The notes below the pieces were generated by a model. The model was not told the DNA's origin and did no database searches. It was given only the letters and a program-made list of their open reading frames with translations. Of a stretch of DNA of 10,641 nt, positions 1 to 5,620 are shown in pieces. The position numbers and the translations under genes were made by a program. Numbering within the stretch: position 1 is the first letter of the stretch; the number at the start of each line of letters is the position of its first letter. The stretch covers positions 1-10,641 of the forward strand of contig CALVKX010000056.1 in assembly GCA_944333375.1 (NCBI GenBank), in the 5' to 3' direction. Source of the stretch: an uncultured Eubacteriales bacterium (GTDB lineage: Bacteria > Bacillota_A > Clostridia > Christensenellales > Aristaeellaceae).

Positions 1-22
1 TCCGGTGCCGGGCGGGCGGGGA

Positions 23-44
23 GTTTGCGCCCCTGGGCGCAAAC
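23..44. other. Perfect 10-bp inverted repeat at the left edge
   Basis: The arms 23-32 (GTTTGCGCCC) and 35-44 are exact reverse complements separated by only two bases, so in RNA about 8-9 pairs would form with a small loop. It is followed by ATTTCTTA, which is a weak T-tract at best. It may be a terminator for a gene lying left of the window or a processing hairpin. Its parent gene is not visible. Confidence 0.4.
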
Positions 45-64
45 ATTTCTTAAGCATCTGGCGG

Positions 65-90
65 AAAAGGCCGCCGTGGGCGGACTTTTT
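65..90 (+). terminator. Rho-independent terminator of an upstream gene
   Basis: The arms CCGCC (71-75) and GGCGG (79-83) enclose a GTG loop. After one G-A mismatch the stem continues with AAAAG (65-69) pairing CTTTT (85-89), and five T residues occupy 86-90. The A-tract/T-tract symmetry would also allow termination on the minus strand. It probably ends a plus-strand gene outside the window, separating it from the glycosyltransferase. Confidence 0.6.
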
Positions 91-102
91 CGACAAACTG
101 TG

Positions 103-150
103 CCCGCCCCCTTTGGGGGCGGGGCTGTCTGACAAGCGGCCTGTGAGGCC
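103..150 (+). other. Two GC-rich hairpins in the leader of the glycosyltransferase gene
   Basis: The first hairpin pairs CCCGCCCCC (103-111) with GGGGGCGGG (115-123) around a TTT loop, nine G-C pairs. The second pairs GGCCT (138-142) with AGGCC (146-150) around GTG. It ends three bases before the AAAGGAGG ribosome binding site (154-161). No T-tract follows either, so they are not classical terminators. No clear -35/-10 pair is visible between the upstream terminator and the gene, so its promoter is unresolved. Confidence 0.35.
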
Positions 151-168
151 GGGAAAGGAGGCGCCGCC

Positions 169-1665
169 GTGACCGTTGCCACAAAAGAGTTTCGCAGGTA
201 TGGAGGGCTGCTCCTGGCCGGGCTGGGCGCCTGGGCGCTGAATACCGCCGCCGTCTCCATGGATGGCGCGGATGCGGCCTGCGCCGTCCTGCCGCTGGTG
301 TGGCTGGCCCTGGCCGCGCGGCTTCGCACCGGCGGGCGGTGGACGGAGCGCGCCTGTACCTCGCTGATTCTCGCGGGCGGATTTCTGGCCGGACTGTGCT
401 TCATCCTTCAGCTTCCGCATGATTTCAGCTGGCATGATCTGGCCAGCTACAGCGCCGATTTCAGCGGCGAGGCCAAGCCGGACGGCCATCTGGGCTATAT
501 CGCCTGGATCGTGGAAAACGGGACGCTGCCCGACATGAACCCCTGGCTGGACGGTTTCAGCGTGTTTTACAATCCGCCGCTGTATCACCTCATTCAGGCG
601 GGGTTCATGAAGCTCAACCTGTGGCTGGGGATTCCCCAGGGCGTGGCGCTGGAAAACCTGCAGGTGGTGACGCTCGTGTTTGCGGCGGCGTGCCCCCTTG
701 TGGCGGTGGACCTGATGCGCTTTCTGGGCATCGGGGAGCGCGGCGTGCACGTGGGCGCGCTGGCGATGGCGTTCCAGCCGTCGCTGTGGATTCTGGGCGC
801 GACGCTCAACAACGACATCCTCACCATCCTTTGCATCCTGCTTTGCATCCTCTTCACCGTGCGCTGGGAGCGCACGCGGCGCATGCGCGACATCCTGGGC
901 GCGGCCGCGGCGCTGGGCGCGGGCATGGCGTCCAAGCTGTCCGCCGCGCTGCTCATCCCGTGCGTGGCAGTGGTGTTTGCAGTCGCGTTTTTCCGTGACC
1001 TTGGGCGATGGAAGCGCTATGTGGGGCAGTTCGCGGCGTTCCTGGCCGTCAGCGTGCCGCCGGCGGTGGCCTGGCCCGTATACCACCTGATTTCGTTCCA
1101 GCTGCCGCTCAACTATGTTCGCCTGCCTGCCGAAACCATCTATGTGGGCCATCTGTCCCTGTGGCAGCGCCTGGGAATCCCTGGATGGGATGCCCGGCAC
1201 ACGCTGTTTTATACGGGCGTTCGGCGGACGGATCACAACGTGTGGATGCAGACGCTCAAAACCGCTGTTTTTGATGAGCTGTCCCTGTTTGAAACCGGAA
1301 CGCCGATGTGGTACGTCTCCTATTTCCTGATGGCCCTCTTTGCCGGGCTGCTCGTCCTGGGAATCGTGCTGCTGGTGCGCTCGCTGTTTAGGCGCCCCGC
1401 CGGCCTGTCGGGGCTTTCGGCGGCGTTTCTGGGGATGTACGGCGTGGTGCTGGCGGCCAACTATCTCAAGTTCTGCCTGGATTATCCCTATCTGAGCAGC
1501 TTCAATTTCCGCTACGTCGCCCCGGCGCTGCTGCTGTGCGCGCTGGGCCTTGCCTTCCGGCGGGACCGCGCCCGGCGCTCCGGGTGGCTGGTTTGCTATA
1601 TGGGGCTTTTTTCGGGGCTGGCCGCGGCGGTCTACGCGATATGGTTCTTCGTTTCCGCCGGGTAA
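169..1665 (+). CDS. Multi-pass membrane GT-C-type glycosyltransferase (PMT/ArnT-like)
   Basis: This 498-residue protein is almost entirely hydrophobic helices with short loops, as in polyisoprenyl-phosphate-sugar-dependent GT-C glycosyltransferases. After two or three N-terminal spans comes an extracytoplasmic loop with an HD pair (89-90), DGHLGYIAWI (105-114) followed by NGTLP, and FYNPPLYH (133-140), matching the acidic loop and FxxPPLxH signature of the GT39-like group. Further family-like stretches are GATLNNDIL (about 210-218), GMASKLSAALLIP (about 252-264) and a late FNFRYVAPAL. The family transfers a sugar from a lipid carrier to a protein, lipid or polymer on the outer face of the membrane; donor and acceptor cannot be told from sequence. 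The start is GTG, chosen because AAAGGAGG lies seven bases upstream. It appears monocistronic, since the next gene has its own promoter starting seven bases after this stop. The alternative is a generic membrane protein of unknown function. Confidence 0.75.
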   Translation: MTVATKEFRRYGGLLLAGLGAWALNTAAVSMDGADAACAVLPLVWLALAARLRTGGRWTERACTSLILAGGFLAGLCFILQLPHDFSWHDLASYSADFSGEAKPDGHLGYIAWIVENGTLPDMNPWLDGFSVFYNPPLYHLIQAGFMKLNLWLGIPQGVALENLQVVTLVFAAACPLVAVDLMRFLGIGERGVHVGALAMAFQPSLWILGATLNNDILTILCILLCILFTVRWERTRRMRDILGAAAALGAGMASKLSAALLIPCVAVVFAVAFFRDLGRWKRYVGQFAAFLAVSVPPAVAWPVYHLISFQLPLNYVRLPAETIYVGHLSLWQRLGIPGWDARHTLFYTGVRRTDHNVWMQTLKTAVFDELSLFETGTPMWYVSYFLMALFAGLLVLGIVLLVRSLFRRPAGLSGLSAAFLGMYGVVLAANYLKFCLDYPYLSSFNFRYVAPALLLCALGLAFRRDRARRSGWLVCYMGLFSGLAAAVYAIWFFVSAG

Positions 1666-1671
1666 ATGAGG

Positions 1672-1700
1672 TTGACAATCCTTGCGCAATGCGGTATAGT
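1672..1700 (+). promoter_or_regulatory. Strong housekeeping-sigma promoter for the Tat-exported flavoprotein
   Basis: The -35 box TTGACA (1672-1677) is a perfect consensus, the spacer is exactly 17 bases, and the -10 box TATAGT (1695-1700) differs from TATAAT at one position. The -35 begins seven bases after the stop of the glycosyltransferase gene. The predicted transcription start is near 1707, giving a leader of about 58 bases before the ATG at 1765. Confidence 0.8.
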
Positions 1701-1710
1701 TACCGTAGTT

Positions 1711-1738
1711 GGACAATCCATGAGGGGGGACATTGTCC
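1711..1738 (+). promoter_or_regulatory. Dyad (operator or 5'-end mRNA hairpin) after the promoter
   Basis: GGACAAT (1711-1717) and ATTGTCC (1732-1738) are exact reverse complements 14 bases apart. The dyad starts only about four bases after the predicted transcription start. The core GACAATCC (1712-1719) also occurs at 1674-1681, overlapping the -35 box, so three half-sites surround the promoter. This fits either a repressor operator or a stabilising stem at the 5' end of the mRNA. No T-tract follows, which argues against a terminator. Confidence 0.45.
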
Positions 1739-1764
1739 CAATAAAGCAAGGAGGTTTATTTCGT

Positions 1765-2709
1765 ATGAAGCCCATTGAACAGACCCGCCGTGAATTCCTG
1801 CGCGCCGCGGGCAAAGGCGTGCTGGGCGCGGCCGCGTTGACGGCCATTCCCGCCGTGCTCAAGCCCGCGCTGGCCGAGACGGCCGAAGCGCCCGCCTATC
1901 CCTGGACCTACCAGCAGGTGGACAAGGACGCCGTCCTCAAGCACACCTATGACTGCTTCTACTCCCATGGCGGCTGCTGTGCGGCGGTGTTCGCCGGCAT
2001 CATGGAGACCATGGGCGAGGCCTATGGTGCGCCCTACAATGTGCTTAACGGCAAGATGTTTGCCAACGGCGCGGCCGGCTATGGCGTGGCGTCCCTGTGC
2101 GGCTCGCTGGGCGGCGCCTGCGCGGTGATCGGCCTGTTCTGCGAGGCGGAGGACGCTCGCGCCCTGCGCGACCAGCTCTATGAGTGGTACAAGGTTGAGC
2201 CCTTCCCCGGCTATCAGCCCGAGATTGAGTCCATCACCACGGTCGCCAACTCCGTGCTGTGCTCCGATTCCGTGGGCGCGTACATGGAAGCCACCGGCTA
2301 CGCCATGAGCGATCCCGGCCGTCTGGCCCGCTGCGCCGGCCTGAGCGCCGAGGTGGCGGTCAAGACCATCGAACTGCTCAACATCCACTTTGGCTTCGAG
2401 GCCGCTCCCGTCGTGGAGGAGGCGCCCGCCGAGGAGGAGACCCTGGGCGAGAACGAGTACATCGGCGTGGGCACCAGCGAAATCGGCGGCGAGATCAAGG
2501 TCAAGGTGACCATGGACGGAGAGAAGATCGCCAAGATCGAGGTTCTCAGCCACAACGAGACCGCCGGCCTGTCGGATCCCGCCTTCGCGCAGATCCCCGA
2601 GGCCATCATCGCGGCCCAGTCCACCAGCGTGGACGCGGTCACTGGCGCGACCAAGACCTCCGAGGCTCTGATCGCGGCCGTCAACGACGCGCTGTCTCAG
2701 GTGAAATAA
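1765..2709 (+). CDS. Tat-exported C_GCAxxG_C_C / FMN-binding fusion redox protein
   Basis: This 314-residue protein starts with a classical twin-arginine signal: TRREFLRAA (7-15), a hydrophobic stretch, then a likely cut after KPALA near residue 37. The first mature domain is Cys-rich (C64, C71, C72, C112, C119, C126, C166, C190) with the pattern SHGGCCAAVFAG (67-78) and later SLCGSLGGACAVIG (110-123), like the C_GCAxxG_C_C or split-Soret family of redox proteins. A Glu/Pro-rich linker (about 215-231) leads to a C-terminal FMN_bind domain ending in DAVTGATKTS (290-299). In that family the last Thr of the TGAT motif (T296) is joined to FMN by ApbE, which is not in the window. Electron transfer or reduction outside the cytoplasm is inferred; the electron partner and substrate are unknown. 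The ATG was chosen because AAGGAGG lies just upstream and the promoter and dyad fill the in-frame sequence 5' of it. The convergent tat operon next door suggests a dedicated exporter. Confidence 0.85.
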   Translation: MKPIEQTRREFLRAAGKGVLGAAALTAIPAVLKPALAETAEAPAYPWTYQQVDKDAVLKHTYDCFYSHGGCCAAVFAGIMETMGEAYGAPYNVLNGKMFANGAAGYGVASLCGSLGGACAVIGLFCEAEDARALRDQLYEWYKVEPFPGYQPEIESITTVANSVLCSDSVGAYMEATGYAMSDPGRLARCAGLSAEVAVKTIELLNIHFGFEAAPVVEEAPAEEETLGENEYIGVGTSEIGGEIKVKVTMDGEKIAKIEVLSHNETAGLSDPAFAQIPEAIIAAQSTSVDAVTGATKTSEALIAAVNDALSQVK

Positions 2710-2721
2710 ACGGAACAAAAC

Positions 2722-2762
2722 AGCCGCCGCGCTTCCGTCATGGAAACGCGGCGGTTCTTTTT
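2722..2762 (+). terminator. Shared (probably bidirectional) terminator between convergent genes
   Basis: CCGCCGCG (2724-2731) pairs with CGCGGCGG (2747-2754). After one mismatch the stem continues with TTCC/GGAA around a GTCAT loop. A T-run (2758-2762) follows on the plus strand, ending the flavoprotein transcript. On the minus strand the hairpin lies 11 bases beyond the tatC stop and is followed by TGTTTTGTTC, so it can also end the tat operon. Confidence 0.8.
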
Positions 2763-2766
2763 GCCT

Positions 2767-3498
2767 TTATTGCGCTTGGGAAAGGTTTTTGGGCTTGACC
2801 AGCCGTGCCAGCTGCGCGGCCACCTCATAGAGCAGAATCATCGGGATGGCCAGCATGCACTGGCTGACCGCGTCCGGCGGAGTCAGGATGGCGGCGATGA
2901 CGGCGATGACCAGAATCACGTACTTGCGAGAACGGGCAAGCTTCTCATAGGTCACCAGCCCGCGCCGCGCCAGCATGTAGACCACCACGGGCAGCTCAAA
3001 CATCAGCCCGAAGGGCAGCACGAAGGACAAAACGAAGTTGAAATATTCCTTGACCGACCACAGCGTGGAAGCCACCCCGTCCGCTGCGGACCAGAACAGG
3101 TCGATGGCCATGGGGAACACCAGGCAGTAGCAGAATACCACGCCGCCTGCAAACAAAAGCAGCGCCACAAAGAACAGCGTGGCAAAAAGCCGCTTCTCCT
3201 GCGGGTAGAGCGCGGGGGAAACGAAGATCCACACCTGCCAGATGATGACCGGCATGCCCGCGATGATCGCCGCGATCAGGCATACCTTAAACTGCATCAT
3301 CAGGGCTTCGGACACGCTGGTGGTGATGACCTCGATGCCGCGCGCCCGCACAGGCGCCAGCACAAAGTCCACCAGCGGCCCGCACAGCAGGTAAAAGAAC
3401 AACACAAACAGCACCGCCACCGCCGCGACAGAGACGATCAGCATCCGGCGGATGGCTTTGAGATGGGCCGAAATCGCCTGTTTTTTATCCGTGTTCAT
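2767..3498 (-). CDS. tatC: Sec-independent protein translocase TatC
   Basis: This 243-residue, six-span inner membrane protein is the receptor that binds twin-arginine signal peptides of folded proteins. Family landmarks are the N-terminal HLKAIRRMLI (12-21), SPALYPQEKR (94-103) with the conserved Glu (E101), FGLMFELP (163-170) with Glu168, and LTPPD (205-209) in the last loop. Length is normal for TatC. It is the last gene of the minus-strand tatB-like/tatA/tatC operon, starting six bases after the tatA stop. No good Shine-Dalgarno lies in that gap, so translation is probably coupled to tatA. Its stop sits 11 bases from the hairpin shared with the convergent Tat-substrate gene. Confidence 0.96.
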   Translation of the reverse strand: MNTDKKQAISAHLKAIRRMLIVSVAAVAVLFVLFFYLLCGPLVDFVLAPVRARGIEVITTSVSEALMMQFKVCLIAAIIAGMPVIIWQVWIFVSPALYPQEKRLFATLFFVALLLFAGGVVFCYCLVFPMAIDLFWSAADGVASTLWSVKEYFNFVLSFVLPFGLMFELPVVVYMLARRGLVTYEKLARSRKYVILVIAVIAAILTPPDAVSQCMLAIPMILLYEVAAQLARLVKPKNLSQAQ

Positions 3499-3504
3499 AG
3501 AGGC

Positions 3505-3687
3505 TTACTTGGCGTCCCCGCCCTTGTCCTCCTCTTTCTTGGCGGGCTCATCGTCGGCCTTGACTTCCTTTTTGAAGTCGCGGATGCTCTGGCCCAGCGC
3601 CTTGCCGACGCCCGCCAGCTTTCCGCCGCCGAACACCACCAGCACGATGACCAGAATGACCAGAATTTCCGTAATACCGATGCGCAT
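3505..3687 (-). CDS. tatA: Twin-arginine translocase pore subunit TatA
   Basis: This 60-residue protein has the whole TatA layout: a short N-terminal membrane helix with an acidic residue near its start (E7), a hinge FGGGKLAGVG (19-28) where many relatives have FGPxKLPELG, an amphipathic helix KALGQSIRDFKKEV (29-42), and a charged, Lys/Glu/Asp-rich tail. TatA multimerises around substrate-loaded TatC to let folded proteins cross the membrane. AGGAGG (in the minus sense, about 3695-3701) lies eight bases upstream of the ATG, inside the end of the preceding gene. The gap to the preceding stop is three bases, so the genes are tightly coupled. Gly-Gly instead of Gly-Pro in the hinge is common in Gram-positive TatA proteins. 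Confidence 0.93.
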   Translation of the reverse strand: MRIGITEILVILVIVLVVFGGGKLAGVGKALGQSIRDFKKEVKADDEPAKKEEDKGGDAK

Positions 3688-3690
3688 AAG

Positions 3691-4020
3691 CTATTCCTCC
3701 TGTTGGGGTTGATCTTTCAAGGTTTTCTCCGCGGCTTTGGATGCGTCCTCCAGCGCGCCTTTCACGTCGTCGCGCGCTTTTTTCAAGTCCGGACGCGGGT
3801 CGGCCTCCTTGAAGGTGCGCTCCAGGTCGCGCGAGGTTTTGTTGAACTCGTCGATGGCTTCGTCCAGACCGGTCTCCTCCTTGAATTCGTCGATCCAGCG
3901 CTTCAGGTTTCTGACGCCCCGGCCCAGCGCGCGCGCCACCTTGGGCAGGTCCCTGGGACCTACGATGACGAACGCGACCAGCAGGATCAGAATCAGTTCG
4001 GAAAAACCGATGTTGAACAT
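3691..4020 (-). CDS. tatB: TatB-like subunit of the twin-arginine translocase
   Basis: This 109-residue protein has an N-terminal membrane helix opening with MFNIGFSEL, close to the MFDIGFSEL opening of TatB, with E8 at the TatB-typical position. The hinge VGPRDLP (20-26) and amphipathic helix VARALGRGVRNLKRW follow. The rest is a long charged, probably coiled-coil tail rich in Glu, Lys and Asp, nearly twice the length of the TatA next door. TatB bridges TatC and substrate in three-component Tat systems. Assignment over a second TatA rests on the opening motif and the longer tail, and could be wrong. It is first in the operon; a GGAGG-type site (about 4031-4036) lies ten bases upstream. Confidence 0.8.
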   Translation of the reverse strand: MFNIGFSELILILLVAFVIVGPRDLPKVARALGRGVRNLKRWIDEFKEETGLDEAIDEFNKTSRDLERTFKEADPRPDLKKARDDVKGALEDASKAAEKTLKDQPQQEE

Positions 4021-4059
4021 GGCAGCCCTATCCTCCGCGATTGATGACGACTGATTTGT

Positions 4060-4088
4060 ATTGTAACAAACTTCGCGCGGAAATGCAA
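4060..4088 (-). promoter_or_regulatory. Promoter of the tatB-like/tatA/tatC operon
   Basis: On the minus strand a TTGCAT -35 box (4083-4088) and a TACAAT -10 box (4060-4065) are separated by 17 bases. The predicted start is near 4053, about 33 bases before the first ATG. The hexamers and spacing are identical to those of the promoter at 5532-5560. Confidence 0.7.
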
Positions 4089-4116
4089 CCTTCGGCGAGG
4101 GGGGGATATATGCGTG

Positions 4117-4145
4117 AAAAAACCCCGCGAAATGGCTTCGCGGGG
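4117..4145 (-). terminator. Terminator of the surface-protein gene
   Basis: CCCCGCGAA (4123-4131) pairs perfectly with TTCGCGGGG (4137-4145) around a five-base loop. Six A residues at 4117-4122 read as a T-tract on the minus strand. It lies 17 bases past the stop of the minus-strand surface-protein gene and insulates it from the tat operon promoter immediately downstream. Confidence 0.85.
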
Positions 4146-4280
4146 CGATGGGGGGCAGAAGATCAGCGGCTGTGACGTCTCATGTGTACGGCGGCAAGGA
4201 TCAGACACGCGCCTGTAATCGTCAGCAGCGAAAGCCACAGCGCCAGCGGAGCCGCGTCGCCGGTAGAAGGCGGGGCGGAC

Positions 4281-4406
4281 GTTACGGACGGTGTGGGGGT
4301 TACAGACGGCATGGGGGTTGCGGATGGAACGAGGGTTGCGGAGGGCGCGGGGGTGATGGACGGCGTGGGGGTGATGGACGGCGTGGGCGTTACGGATGGC
4401 CTGGGC
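4281..4406 (-). repeat. Seven 18-bp tandem repeats coding for PSxTPx
   Basis: Seven in-frame 18-base units run from 4281 to 4406; on the plus strand they resemble GTGATGGACGGCGTGGGG. The fifth and sixth units (4353-4388) differ at one base, which suggests recent duplication. They encode a Pro/Thr/Ser stalk of seven hexapeptides between the Cys-pair domain and the sortase motif, probably spanning the cell wall. Copy number may vary between strains. Confidence 0.85.
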
Positions 4407-5079
4407 GTTGGCGCATCTGGGTCAAGCGCGCCGCATATGGTACACTTGCCATTTTCATAGTTATGCTCAAATGCAGAAATGGTGGCGCCTTCTTTGATAA
4501 GCTCCCCGCATGAGGTACAAACCAGGTCGCCGCTATAGCCGGCCTCGGTGCAGGTGGGTTTCTTAGCGCCCTCAAGTTGGGGCTTGTGGCTATGATTATA
4601 AACAGTAAAGGAGGTTACAATTTTGTCGCTTTCATCATAAAGGGTGCAACCGCCGCCGGAATAGGAGTCAATATGCCAGTCATTTTGGTCCATCAGATCG
4701 TCAAGCCAGGACAAAGAAGGATTGTTACTATTCAAAATGACAGCAGGGGAGGGGGAGGCATCAACAATGAACTTTTCATTTGCTGAGGCTGTTTTATTAG
4801 AGAAAGTTATTGTTTTAGGGTTACCTTCATAAAGTGTGGAATGGCTGGTAAGGACCGCTCCGTTGTCAAGCGTAATGTCGCTGATGAACAAGGCAGAAGG
4901 ATCTGGCTCAAAGGTCAGTTTGGCACCCTCCTCCAGGGTCAGGTGGGAATCAGCGTTGGCGCTTTCGCCCAGGCTGATATAGTTGACGGTCATCTCGATG
5001 CCGGAGCCAACAATTAGCTTATCATTGTTGGCACAAACGCCGGACAAGTTGGTCACCTGCACCTGATGCGGCTGCGCAT

Positions 5080-5086
5080 CCCCCCC
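5080..5086 (-). other. Homopolymer run (G7) at the frameshift of the surface-protein gene
   Basis: Seven consecutive C on the plus strand (G on the coding strand) mark the exact point where the frames of the two gene halves cross. Six G, or any length equal to six plus a multiple of three, gives one continuous protein; seven truncates it about 20 residues later. Such runs are prone to slippage in replication and to read errors. Confidence 0.7.
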
Positions 5087-5531
5087 TGACAAATTGGATG
5101 GTTGCAGGGTAATTAAAAGATCCTTTCTCATTCAACACGGAGATATCGGAGAATTTCACGTCGTCCTTGAGGCGTATGGTTACGGTTGAACCCGAGTTTC
5201 CCTTTAGATCAAAAGTGATTGCTTCCGGCATATTATCGCCGGAGGAGACGTCCAGAATCAGTTGATCGCCATCCCACAACAGATGACCTTCGCTTTTACC
5301 CTCGCCATATTCGAAGGTAACGCTTTCGGCAAAGGCTCCCGCCGGCAGCAATGTCAGAATCAGCAGGCAAACTGCCGCCATCACACCCGTAAACCCCTTT
5401 TTCAAAACAAAAACCCCTCTATATTAACGTCTGTGCAAGATACATTCCAGCACCATCCTATTTAATACCAAAAAGCAAATATTTCAAGGGAGCTGTGCCT
5501 GAAAATACGGGGAATGTCCCGGGGGCCGCCC

Positions 5532-5560
5532 TTGCATATCTTGACGAATTGGGGTACAAT
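5532..5560 (+). promoter_or_regulatory. Promoter of the GNAT / metallopeptidase / hydrolase operon
   Basis: TTGCAT (5532-5537), a 17-base spacer and TACAAT (5555-5560) precede the GNAT start by 60 bases. The remaining divergent intergenic region (5406-5531) shows no equally clear minus-strand promoter for the surface-protein gene; AT-rich stretches at 5420-5490 are the likely place. Confidence 0.7.
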
Positions 5561-5620
5561 AAATCGTACTATGGAAGCGAACTGCCCCCGCGGCCGTTTT
5601 GGAAAGGATGAGCGAACCTC

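Larger units (their letters stand above)
4163..5405 (-). pseudogene. Secreted wall-anchored surface protein, frame broken at a G7 run
   Basis: Two minus-strand frames form one gene once a single base is removed. The first part begins with TTG at 5405 (GAGGGG eight bases upstream) and has a signal peptide: MKKGFTG, a hydrophobic core, AGAFA near residue 26. After residue 107 it meets seven G (5080-5086), shifts frame, and stops at 5022 after about 20 unrelated residues. Dropping one G gives VRGDAQPHQVQV and continues to 4163, about 413 residues in total. The joined protein has a beta-rich region, two Cys pairs of treble-clef type (VCTSCGE and KCTICGA) typical of clostridial surface proteins, seven PSxTPx hexapeptides, then PPSTGD, a membrane span and RRHSR, a sortase tail of non-LPxTG type. 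Its function on the surface is unknown. Base composition in 4600-5400 is visibly AT-richer than the neighbours. It could be a true pseudogene, a phase-variable gene or an assembly error. Confidence 0.75.

Noticed and set aside
1666..1764. N-terminal extension of the Tat substrate from the first in-frame ATG
   Set aside because: The stretch contains a consensus promoter and dyad, and the twin-arginine signal only fits a start at 1765, which also has the ribosome binding site.
2740..4044. Plus-strand open frame of 434 codons across the tat operon
   Set aside because: It is His/Gln/Arg/Asp-rich and antisense to tatC, tatA and the TatB-like gene, all of which are recognised.
4281..4406. CRISPR-like repeat array
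   Set aside because: The 18-base units are directly adjacent without spacers and in frame with a protein stalk.
4148..4513. Gly/Arg-rich plus-strand frame across the 18-bp repeats
   Set aside because: The repetition comes from the PSxTPx stalk coded on the other strand, and there is no start context.
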